A DNA stretch of 64,000 bases, taken from contig NZ_JBEVVA010000003.1 of the NCBI RefSeq assembly GCF_049639735.1, positions 186,001 to 250,000 of the forward strand, given 5' to 3'. The position numbers and the translations under genes are program-made. Positions 25,112 through 33,131 of this stretch are shown here, one piece after another. Source of the DNA: Elusimicrobium simillimum (lineage in GTDB: Bacteria > Elusimicrobiota > Elusimicrobia > Elusimicrobiales > Elusimicrobiaceae). The notes below the pieces were generated by a model. That model was given only the letters and a program-made list of their open reading frames with translations. It did no database searches and had not been told where the DNA came from. Positions within the stretch are counted from its first letter, which is position 1; each line of letters begins with the position of its first letter.

Positions 25112-26041
25112 TTACATGCCGATAGGTGCGTTTTCTTTGTTTTTGGGTTTGCGGCCCCTTCTCTTTTTTATTATGCCGGGTAAGGAAATCATTAAGAGCG
25201 CGGCAACTATCAGCGTTACGCCTATAGTTTGGTATATATCAGGGCGTTCGCCCAGCTTCCACCAGGTAAACAGCACGCTAAGTACAGGTACCAGCAGTGT
25301 CGACAAGCCCGCTATACCCGCAGGTAAAGTTTTTAAAACATATAGCCACATCATCCACGCGAAAGCGGTAGCCAAAACAGCGTTATAAGCCAATGCGCCC
25401 GCCACGTGCATATTCCACACAATGGGCTGCGTATGTGTGGCAATAGCGGCCACTGCCAAAATTACTGCGCCTATTAAAATTTGCCAGGCTGTAAAATTCA
25501 TCAAATCCATATTTTTGCCGTGCGGTATTTTTTTAAACGCCACAGACCCGCCCGCCCACATCATACCGGCGACTAAAGCAAAAACAGAGCTTATCAGCGG
25601 CCCGCCCGTTCCATCCCACGGGCTTATTACAAACAGCAGGCCCACGGCGGCTATTGTAAACGCCAGTTTTTGCATATTGGTGGTTTTTTCTTTAAGAACA
25701 ATAGCGGCTAAAATAATTACCCAAAACGGCATAGCGTACGCTATTACGGCGGTTTTGCCGGCCCCGCCCGATATTAAAGCCATTTGCGTAAGCCCCGTCA
25801 TACCGGCAGTTTGCAACAGTCCTACAACCAAGGTAAGTTTTAACGGCGGCGGCGCAAGCGGTTTGCGCATAACGGCCAACAGTAAAAATAAAATGGCGGC
25901 GCCTGAAAGGCAGCGCAGTGCGGCAAATTCCAGCGCGCCTATATATAATAGTACGGATTTCATTACAACCCAGTTGTAGCTCCATATAAATGTAATGGCA
26001 AAAAGGCCAAGTATTGCGGGTGTTAAATTTTTATTTTGCAT
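25112..26041 (-). CDS. EamA/DMT-family transporter
   Basis: A 309-residue protein with ten predicted membrane segments in two EamA repeats (about residues 8-140 and 150-290). It opens with FAITFIWSYNWVVMKSVLL, typical of drug/metabolite exporters. The C-terminus is Lys/Arg-rich (KKRRGRKPKNKE). The substrate cannot be predicted. A second, unlinked EamA gene is at 55156. It is convergent with the TldE-like gene across B2. Confidence 0.85.
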   Translation of the reverse strand: MQNKNLTPAILGLFAITFIWSYNWVVMKSVLLYIGALEFAALRCLSGAAILFLLLAVMRKPLAPPPLKLTLVVGLLQTAGMTGLTQMALISGGAGKTAVIAYAMPFWVIILAAIVLKEKTTNMQKLAFTIAAVGLLFVISPWDGTGGPLISSVFALVAGMMWAGGSVAFKKIPHGKNMDLMNFTAWQILIGAVILAVAAIATHTQPIVWNMHVAGALAYNAVLATAFAWMMWLYVLKTLPAGIAGLSTLLVPVLSVLFTWWKLGERPDIYQTIGVTLIVAALLMISLPGIIKKRRGRKPKNKENAPIGM

Positions 26042-26052
26042 AAATAGTTTTT

Positions 26053-26080
26053 AAAAGCCCCCGGTATAACCGGGGCTTTT
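26053..26080 (-). terminator. Terminator of the branching-enzyme transcript
   Basis: AAAAGCCCCCGG, loop TATAA, CCGGGGCTTTT, 10 bases past the stop of the GH57 gene on the minus strand. Confidence 0.85.
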
Positions 26081-26089
26081 GGTTTAAGT

Positions 26090-27706
26090 TTAATCTTGCG
26101 CTAATATTCTGTCTTTTTCTTCAGAACGGTAGACGGTGTAGTCCATTTCCGGGAAAATGCTGTCTTTGGTTTCCAGGTCATAAACATATGCTTCGTCTAT
26201 GCGGTTGTTTTTAATTTGCTCGTAAAGTTCGTTAAACCTTTGTACGTGAACTTTAGTGCGTTTGGTGGAATATTGCTGCGCTGTACCCACCGTCATTAAA
26301 AACGCCCAGTCTGACGATTGCATTAAAACAAGCTCTCTGGCACACTGGTTAAGCGCGCGTCTGAGCAGGCCTTGCGCGTTGGGGAAATAGTTTGCCATTT
26401 CCATCATACGCTCCGCCGCTTTAATTAAATGCCTGTAAATCCAGTCATTACCGCTGTTAAGCCAAACATCGTTGTAACCTTTGTCTCCCCATGAACTGGC
26501 AGACGGCTGCGCGACCTGGTTTTCCGGGTACTTTTCAAGGTATTCCGAAGGTGTAATTAAAGTAATTTCGTCCTGGTCATAATGCAGTTTTTTAAACAGG
26601 TATTCTAAAAAGTCTACGCCCTCATACCACCAGTGGCCGTACAACTCGGCGTCGTACATAGATACTACCAGCGGCTTGCGGTCCATAAGCGTGGATAAAT
26701 ATTCTATCTGTTTTTGGCGGTTGAACATAAAGTTGCCGGCGTGTTCCGCCGCTTTAGATTTAGCGTCTGTCGGATAATACGGCGCTTTTTGGTTTAAAGA
26801 AACTTTACCTGTAATGCGGTGGTACTTCATGCCTATGTTTCTGCGTACGCCGTCACTGTGCAGGTAAGGTTTAATATAATCGTAATCAAGGTCGTAGCCT
26901 AAATCACGGTAGAATTCTCTATACGCCTGGTCACCGGGGTAGCCGCTTTCCGCGCTCCAAACCTGCTGGGCGGATTCCATGTCTCTTGAAAATGTGGCTA
27001 CGCCGTTAGGCGCGTAAATAGGGGCGTAAATGCCGTATTTCGGGCGCGGTGTGGCGTGTAATGTGGCGTGTGATTCCGTAAAAAAGTATCTTATGCCCTG
27101 CGCTTTGAGGAACTTCTCGTCGCCGGGATTATAGGCGCACTCTGCCAGCCATATGCCTCTTGGCCCGCGGCCAAAGCGGCGTCTGTAATCGTCAGCCGCC
27201 AGTTTGATTTGCGCGTTAACGCTTTCTTTATGCACTTGCAGCGGCAAATAACCGTGCGTGGCGCAGCAGGTAATAATTTCCAGTTTGCCCATATCCTGGA
27301 ATTTTTTAAAGCCCTCTAAAATATTTCCGCCGTAAATGTCTTCAAAAAGTTCTCTGTATCTTTTAAACTTAGTGTTGTACATTTCGGCCACGTAGTAAAA
27401 CTCCGTGTTTTTGGTGCGTAAAAGTTCTTTTTCGCTAAGTTCCAGGCGGGCGTGCAGGTAGTATTTAAAGCGGCTTATTAAAAGCGGGTCGCTCATCATG
27501 GCGCACAGCGGCGGGGTTATAGACATTGTTATTCTAAAGTCTACGCCCTCGGCCGTAAGCCTTTGGTACATATCTAAAAGCGGCAGATATGTTTCAATCA
27601 TCGCCTCGTAAAACCAGTCTTCTTCCAAAAAGTCAGGATATTCCGGGTGTTTTATAAACGGCAAATGCGCGTGCAGTACAAGCGCCAGGTAACCTTTTTG
27701 GGCCAT
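26090..27706 (-). CDS. GH57 1,4-alpha-glucan branching enzyme
   Basis: A 538-residue cytoplasmic GH57 protein with C-terminal DUF1957. It begins with the family's LALVLHAHLPFIKHPE, including the HxH near residue 14. The catalytic Glu is near 189 in IWLAECAYNPGDE, and the acid/base Asp near 351 in VSMYDAELYGHWW. Spacing agrees with characterised archaeal and bacterial GH57 branching enzymes. It would add alpha-1,6 branches to glycogen. glgC at 45.9 kb supplies ADP-glucose; no glycogen synthase is in this window. It lies 3 bases after the DUF4912 gene. Confidence 0.9.
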   Translation of the reverse strand: MAQKGYLALVLHAHLPFIKHPEYPDFLEEDWFYEAMIETYLPLLDMYQRLTAEGVDFRITMSITPPLCAMMSDPLLISRFKYYLHARLELSEKELLRTKNTEFYYVAEMYNTKFKRYRELFEDIYGGNILEGFKKFQDMGKLEIITCCATHGYLPLQVHKESVNAQIKLAADDYRRRFGRGPRGIWLAECAYNPGDEKFLKAQGIRYFFTESHATLHATPRPKYGIYAPIYAPNGVATFSRDMESAQQVWSAESGYPGDQAYREFYRDLGYDLDYDYIKPYLHSDGVRRNIGMKYHRITGKVSLNQKAPYYPTDAKSKAAEHAGNFMFNRQKQIEYLSTLMDRKPLVVSMYDAELYGHWWYEGVDFLEYLFKKLHYDQDEITLITPSEYLEKYPENQVAQPSASSWGDKGYNDVWLNSGNDWIYRHLIKAAERMMEMANYFPNAQGLLRRALNQCARELVLMQSSDWAFLMTVGTAQQYSTKRTKVHVQRFNELYEQIKNNRIDEAYVYDLETKDSIFPEMDYTVYRSEEKDRILAQD

Positions 27707-27709
27707 GGG

Positions 27710-28573
27710 TTAGTCCTCCCTTTGGGCTTTTATTTTCAGGCTTCTGGTCATATTGTTTTTCTCGGCCGTAATGGGCAAATCAACAACATCACCTTTTTGT
27801 AAAGACTGCCTTATTGAAAAAGAACCGTTATTAAGTTCTATTTCTTTACCGTTAATTTTTACCGTGGCGCCAGGTGAGGCTGAACCGTAAATTATAATCT
27901 CACAGTCCGCCCTAAGCCACATGTCATCCTGCACCTGCGTGTCTTCTTTAACAATATGTTTAGAAGACATATTGGAAGACGCGTATGAGGACGGCATGCC
28001 TTCAATAGTGCGCCATTTTTCGTTAAGTATGTGGGCCATTTCGCTTGCGCCTAACCCTATCAGGTTAGCGCCGGACATAGCGTATATTTTCTGAAAGTTG
28101 GACTCAACCGTCATCCATTTTTCGTCAATAACGTCGCTTACGCGGCCTGTAGGCAGGGCCACAGGGTTGCTGCGGGCCATTAGGATAAACGTGCCTTGCG
28201 GCGTTACAAGCCCCAGGTCAGCCACATAAGTATGGCCTGTTACGGGCGCCTGTAAATACCAGCTTTTAGCGTCAAAAAATACGTCAATGTCAGTATATGA
28301 GTTTGAGTTGTACCCGTCAAAAGTTTTCCCCGTGGTGTCGTGTAATCTAACAACCTGTTTTGACTTGTCAAAAATATCAAACCCGTGTTGGCTTTTTATA
28401 TAGTCATATGTGGTGCCGGTAATGTCCCAGAAAAGGAACATCCAGGCAGGGTCTTTCGGCAATAAAAAAGCTTCAGTTTTCCCGTATGAAACGGGTAACT
28501 GGGCCTGCGCTTCACTACTCTGTTTATTTTCCGTTTTTACAAAAGCGGAAGATGAGTGATTTCTTGTTTCCAT
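27710..28573 (-). CDS. DUF4912 domain protein
   Basis: A 287-residue protein. The central region contains PVSYGKTEAFLLPKDPAWMF and FWDITGTTYDYI, matching DUF4912. A C-terminal segment near residues 225-250 (EIIIYGSASPGATVKINGKE) reads like a small beta-rich carbohydrate-associated module. DUF4912 genes are often next to GH57 branching enzymes, as here, so a role in glycogen metabolism is likely but unproven. No signal peptide is seen. Confidence 0.8.
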   Translation of the reverse strand: METRNHSSSAFVKTENKQSSEAQAQLPVSYGKTEAFLLPKDPAWMFLFWDITGTTYDYIKSQHGFDIFDKSKQVVRLHDTTGKTFDGYNSNSYTDIDVFFDAKSWYLQAPVTGHTYVADLGLVTPQGTFILMARSNPVALPTGRVSDVIDEKWMTVESNFQKIYAMSGANLIGLGASEMAHILNEKWRTIEGMPSSYASSNMSSKHIVKEDTQVQDDMWLRADCEIIIYGSASPGATVKINGKEIELNNGSFSIRQSLQKGDVVDLPITAEKNNMTRSLKIKAQRED

Positions 28574-28670
28574 AACTACACCCCTATTACCTTATTATGT
28601 ATCAATTTTATTGTAGCATTTTAAGAAGGCGGCGGCCCCTTTATTTTTACTAAAATACTATAATTAATAT

Positions 28671-30653
28671 ATGTTCGTAAAGGATACCTTCTCAAAAATT
28701 AAGGCTGGTGTTATAGGGCTGCTTGGCGCGGATAATGTTTTTACAGATGAAATTACCCTTGCGCTGCACTCCTTTGACTGCAGTTTGGACCGCACTATGC
28801 CCGAAGCTGTGTTAAGAATAACTGACACCGCGGCCGTCGCGCCCTTAATAAAAATTTTAAACGCAAACCAGGTGCCCTTTGTTGTGCGCGCAAGCGCCAC
28901 TAACCATGTGGGCGGCTGCGTGGCGCTTAAAGGCGGCGTTGTGCTTAACATGATGCCGCTAAACAAAATTTTAAAAATAGATACATTAAATAAAACGGTT
29001 GAAGTAGAATGCTGCGTGGTAAACGCTGACTTACACGCCGCGCTTGAGCCGCTTGGCTATACATATTTGCCCGACCCGGCCAGCCAAAAAATCTGCACAA
29101 TAGGCGGCAACGCCGCGCTTAACGCCGGCGGCGCCAAAGGCGTAAAATACGGCGCGACAAGAGAGCATATTTCACAAATAGAATTTGTTACCCCGCAGGG
29201 TGAAGTTTTAATATTATCCGCTAATGACGCCGGGCCTGATTTGCTTGGTTTTATAATAGGCTCCGAGGGTACGCTTGGCGTAATTACCAAACTTTGGCTT
29301 AAGATAGAAAAGCAAACCCCCTTTATAAAAACCATGCTGGCCGCTTTTAATACTATAGATGATTCCATAGCCGCCGTTGCCGCTATCACGGCCTCAGGCA
29401 TAGTGCCCCGCTGTGTGGAAGCTATGGATAAACTTACCATAGAAACTGTAGAGGCCTATTCCAAAAGCGGTTACCCTACAGACTGCGAGGCCTTGCTTTT
29501 AATAGAAACCGACGGCGACCAAAAAAAGGCCGAGCGTGAGATGAAAGAAATTGAGGACATTTGCAAAAAACATAAAGCCTTCAAAACAGAAACGGCTAAA
29601 GACGAGGCGCACCGCCAAGCGCTTTGGCGCGGGCGCAGCGGCGGCTACGCCGCCATGGCAAGACTGGCGCAGAATGTTTTTGTAGAGGATGGCACCGTCC
29701 CCCGCGCCGCATTGCCGCAGGCCATTAAAAAAACAAGAGAGATTTGCGATAATTACGGCATTACCGCGGGCTTATTTTTTCACGCCGGCGACGGCAATTT
29801 ACACCCCAACATTGTCTTTGACGAGCGCAACCAGTATGAAACAGGTTTTGTAGTAAAAGCCGGTAAAGAAATGCTGCGTGCGGTAACGGATTTGGGCGGC
29901 ACAATATCGGGCGAGCACGGCGTAGGTATAGAAAAACGCGCCGCTATGGCATATATGTATGGCGAGGCGGAAATAAATTTATTCAAAACTTTAAAAGCTG
30001 TTTTTGACCCTAAAAATATTTCTAACCCCGACAAAGTTTTCCCCGTAGTTATTAACAACCCGCGCGTGCCGCAGTTAAGTGGGAATGTTAAAGAACTTTC
30101 CGCTAAAATTGCCAAGGCGGACAAAGCCGTCATAACAGGTTTAAACACAAATAAAACAAAATCAAAATTACCTAAAATAGAATTAAAAAACTTCAACAAA
30201 ATTTTAGATATAGATAAAGAAAATTACACTCTTACCGTTGAGGCCGGCGCGGCTGTAGATATGGTTAGAAAAAATTTGGCCGAACACAACCTTTACGCCG
30301 CCTTACCTAAGTACAAAGGCTCAATAGGCGGGCTTTTGGCGCAAGGTTTAAGCAATGAATTTACGGCAAGCGTAACAGGCATTGAGGCCGTGCTTGCCAA
30401 CGGCGGCGTTGTAAATTACGGCGGTAAGTTTGTAAAAAACTCGGCGGGGTATAATTTGGCGCGTTTGTTTGCCGGGTCGCGCGGGCAGTACGGTGTTATA
30501 ACAAAGCTTATAATAAGACTTTTTAAAGAAGAAAAACCCGCTGCGCTTGCGCAAAAGACGGCGGTGAGCAATTTATATATTTCAAAAATAAAAACAGCAA
30601 TTGACCCGGACGCAAAATTTGCCGCGCAAGAGGAGGAGCAAAAAAATGCATGA
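28671..30653 (+). CDS. FAD-linked oxidase, GlcD-GlcE fusion
   Basis: A 660-residue flavoprotein. Residues ~40-220 form a PCMH-type FAD-binding domain, with NHVGGCVALKGGVVLNM and IGGNAALNAGGAKGVKYG. Residues ~225-465 form the FAD-oxidase C domain, with FHAGDGNLHPNI and GGTISGEHGVGIEKR, the GlcD/D-lactate dehydrogenase signature. From ~475 a second, GlcE-like FAD module follows (GSIGGLLAQGLSNEF, KNSAGYNLARLFAGS). Separate subunits in E. coli glycolate oxidase are thus fused here. Substrate (glycolate or D-lactate) is not determinable. The stop overlaps the Fe-S gene start. Confidence 0.88.
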   Translation: MFVKDTFSKIKAGVIGLLGADNVFTDEITLALHSFDCSLDRTMPEAVLRITDTAAVAPLIKILNANQVPFVVRASATNHVGGCVALKGGVVLNMMPLNKILKIDTLNKTVEVECCVVNADLHAALEPLGYTYLPDPASQKICTIGGNAALNAGGAKGVKYGATREHISQIEFVTPQGEVLILSANDAGPDLLGFIIGSEGTLGVITKLWLKIEKQTPFIKTMLAAFNTIDDSIAAVAAITASGIVPRCVEAMDKLTIETVEAYSKSGYPTDCEALLLIETDGDQKKAEREMKEIEDICKKHKAFKTETAKDEAHRQALWRGRSGGYAAMARLAQNVFVEDGTVPRAALPQAIKKTREICDNYGITAGLFFHAGDGNLHPNIVFDERNQYETGFVVKAGKEMLRAVTDLGGTISGEHGVGIEKRAAMAYMYGEAEINLFKTLKAVFDPKNISNPDKVFPVVINNPRVPQLSGNVKELSAKIAKADKAVITGLNTNKTKSKLPKIELKNFNKILDIDKENYTLTVEAGAAVDMVRKNLAEHNLYAALPKYKGSIGGLLAQGLSNEFTASVTGIEAVLANGGVVNYGGKFVKNSAGYNLARLFAGSRGQYGVITKLIIRLFKEEKPAALAQKTAVSNLYISKIKTAIDPDAKFAAQEEEQKNA

Positions 30654-31854
30654 AGATTTTATTATAGCCTCCTCCCCCAAAAGATTTATTTTCCGTGACG
30701 GCGAGGAGCCGCTGCACCAGCACGTTATTTTTACGCAGATGGGGCAGAAAGCGCTTTATGACAGCGTAAGCCAGTGCAATAAATGCGCCTACTGCTCACG
30801 CGCGTGCCCGTTCCAACTGTTAACAAATACCGAGGACAATGGGCCCCGCGCACGCAATATTTTGCTGCGTTATATTATGGAAGCTAAAGTTGGCTTTCGT
30901 AAAAATACTGAGCGTATAAAAAAAGTAACCTCGGGCTGTATGTTATGCGGGCTGTGCACCAAAGAATGTTTTGCAAAGGTGCCCACACACGAACATGTGC
31001 TTGAGTTGGAACGCAGCGTTGCGGCAAGAAAACTGCCGTTGTTATATAGAGCGCAAAAAATTTTAATTTCTTTAAATCCGTTTTCGCTTAAAAATAAACT
31101 AAAAAAAGAAACCGCCGAAACCGCCGCAGCCTTTTTCCTGCCGTCATTTGAGGCAAAATTTACAGAAGTAAAAACAGGCGTTAAAATATATGAAACCATA
31201 AAAAATATTTTTGGCACGGCAGGCGTTTTGTATGAAGACACAGGCATGTATGAATATGTGTATGGCACGCTGCCGCAGTGCAGGTCGCGCGCACAAAAAC
31301 TGATGGAAAAATATTTTAAACTGTGCCCGACCGCGGACAAAAAAATAGTAACGGACAGTTTAGAAATTTATAATTTTATACAAAAGTACCCGCAAATATT
31401 TCACGGGACGCAGCACTTTGAAAAAGCGCAAAAATTTGCCGCCAACACAAAGTTTTTAGCGGACGTAATACCGCTTAACCAAATTAAAAAAACTGACAGC
31501 GAAGAGAAGGTTATTCTAACCAAAACATCGCTTTTCAGCGCGGAGGACGAACTTTTTCATTCTTCATCACAGATACTGGGCAAAATGTTTAAACATTTTA
31601 CGCCCGCCTGGTACGGGCAAAATTACCCGCTGGCTTTGTTTGGTTATGACAAAATAAAGCCTAAAGAAACAGCGGTGTTTTTTAAAATAAAAAGCGAGTA
31701 TATCGCGTACAACCAGGCCGATATTGTTGTGTGCACAAGCCTGGCGCAAAAAAATACGCTTAACAAATGTCTAAAAAAGTATTATGCTAAGGCAAGGGTG
31801 TTTTATATTGGGGATATAGGAAACGGTTATGCAGATAGGAAAACTGACAGCTGA
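30646..31854 (+). CDS. GlcF-like Fe-S oxidoreductase subunit, CCG domains degenerate
   Basis: A 402-residue protein starting at 30646 after a strong AGGAGG. Two [4Fe-4S] clusters are indicated: C44, C47, C50, C54 in CNKCAYCSRACP, and C98, C101, C104, C108 in CMLCGLCTKECF. GlcF-type proteins normally have two C-terminal CCG domains (Cys-Cys-Gly) that bind further cofactor. Here no CCG is present, and only a relic-like DIVVCTSLAQKN is seen near residue 370. It likely passes electrons from the fused flavoprotein to a membrane acceptor. It overlaps its upstream neighbour by 8 bases and the HD-GYP gene by 26. Confidence 0.85.
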   Translation: MHEDFIIASSPKRFIFRDGEEPLHQHVIFTQMGQKALYDSVSQCNKCAYCSRACPFQLLTNTEDNGPRARNILLRYIMEAKVGFRKNTERIKKVTSGCMLCGLCTKECFAKVPTHEHVLELERSVAARKLPLLYRAQKILISLNPFSLKNKLKKETAETAAAFFLPSFEAKFTEVKTGVKIYETIKNIFGTAGVLYEDTGMYEYVYGTLPQCRSRAQKLMEKYFKLCPTADKKIVTDSLEIYNFIQKYPQIFHGTQHFEKAQKFAANTKFLADVIPLNQIKKTDSEEKVILTKTSLFSAEDELFHSSSQILGKMFKHFTPAWYGQNYPLALFGYDKIKPKETAVFFKIKSEYIAYNQADIVVCTSLAQKNTLNKCLKKYYAKARVFYIGDIGNGYADRKTDS

Positions 31855-33043
31855 AGAGAAGCTGAATCTGCTGGTGGACTTCGGGATACAGGTATCTAAC
31901 GAGGTTCGCCTTGACGCGCTGTTGGATATTGTGGGCGACCAAATTACCAAAATTCTTAACGTAGGCCGCTGCGCCATTTTCTTAAAAGACGCGGAATCTG
32001 GCGAGCTTTGGTCAAAAATAGCCCAAGGCAAAGGGCTGGACGAGCATACCGAAATCCGCATTCCTCTTGACGGCAAAAGCGTAATATCCACCTGCGCCAA
32101 CACAGGCGAGGTTATTAATATAACCAATGCTTACGAAGACCCCAGATTTTCTATGGATTTAGACATGGTTACCGATTTTAAGACGGTAAACATGCTTGTT
32201 GTCCCGCTCAAAAATAATTCCGGCAAAGTGCTTGGCGTGTTTGAGGTAGCCAACAAAAACGACGGCACGCCTTTTGATAAAAAAGACGAAGGCATACTTA
32301 TGCTTATGTCGGCCTTGGCCTCGGGCGCTATAGAAATAGCCCGCTTGTACCAGGACGTGCACGTTTCCCAGTTGGAAACCATTTACCGCCTGGCCGTCAC
32401 CGCCGAATACCGTGACCAGAAAGACACCAGAAACCATTTAAAAAACATAAGTATAATTTCATTTTTAATAGCTTTAGCGCTTGGCCTGGAACGTAAGTAC
32501 TGCGAGCTTATTAAAAACGCCAGCCCGCTGCACGACATAGGCAAAGTAGCTTTGGCCGATAATATTTTATTAAAACCCGCCAAATTGACTGAGCAGGAGT
32601 ATGAAATTATGAAGTCCCACACCATTTACGGCGGCCGTATTTTGGAGGGGGCGCATTCCAAAATTTTACAGCTGGCGCATAAAATCAGCCTTTACCATCA
32701 TGAAAAGTGGAACGGGGAGGGCTACCCGCACGGCCTTAGCGGGGAGGATATCCCCATAGAGGCCCGCATAGTAAGCGTGGCGGACGTGTTTGACGCGCTG
32801 TGCATGGACCGCATTTATAAGTCTGCCTGGACGCCGGCCAAGGCGTATGACTATATTGTGGACGAGTCCGGCAAATCTTTTGACCCGGCTGTGGTGGAGG
32901 CGTTTAAAAAAGTGTTTACTTCCATCAGCAAAATTTATTCCGCCAAGCAGGATAAAAAACAACCAAAAACATCTCTTTACACAACTTTGCAGGCCAGAAA
33001 TTCGGCCGCTATCAAAGAACTTTCCAAAACTACTAAGTTTTAA
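31829..33043 (+). CDS. GAF + HD-GYP domain protein
   Basis: A 404-residue cytoplasmic protein. An N-terminal GAF domain spans about residues 15-165 (IGDQITKILNVGRCAIFLKD in outline). An HD-GYP domain spans ~185-360. The metal pair is His235-Asp236 in LHDIGKV, and the GYP motif is at 298-300 in HHEKWNGEGYPHGL. HD-GYP proteins hydrolyse cyclic-di-GMP or related nucleotides. The motifs are intact, so activity is likely. It is translated from a start inside the end of the Fe-S gene, an unusual 26-base overlap that suggests tight coupling to the oxidase operon. Confidence 0.88.
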   Translation: MQIGKLTAEEKLNLLVDFGIQVSNEVRLDALLDIVGDQITKILNVGRCAIFLKDAESGELWSKIAQGKGLDEHTEIRIPLDGKSVISTCANTGEVINITNAYEDPRFSMDLDMVTDFKTVNMLVVPLKNNSGKVLGVFEVANKNDGTPFDKKDEGILMLMSALASGAIEIARLYQDVHVSQLETIYRLAVTAEYRDQKDTRNHLKNISIISFLIALALGLERKYCELIKNASPLHDIGKVALADNILLKPAKLTEQEYEIMKSHTIYGGRILEGAHSKILQLAHKISLYHHEKWNGEGYPHGLSGEDIPIEARIVSVADVFDALCMDRIYKSAWTPAKAYDYIVDESGKSFDPAVVEAFKKVFTSISKIYSAKQDKKQPKTSLYTTLQARNSAAIKELSKTTKF

Positions 33044-33131
33044 GCCCTAAAAAGAGTTATAATATATTATCGTGTACCCGAACGTGTACGCGCGCATTAT
33101 GAATAATATTCAAACATCAAGGACTTAAAAA

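Noticed and set aside
24858..25388. Plus-strand open frame over B2 and the EamA gene end
   Set aside because: It crosses a terminator-adjacent hairpin element and the antisense of a real gene.
33058..33063. TATAAT box before secA as a firm promoter
   Set aside because: No -35 or extended -10 element at the right spacing, so it is mentioned with secA but not called.
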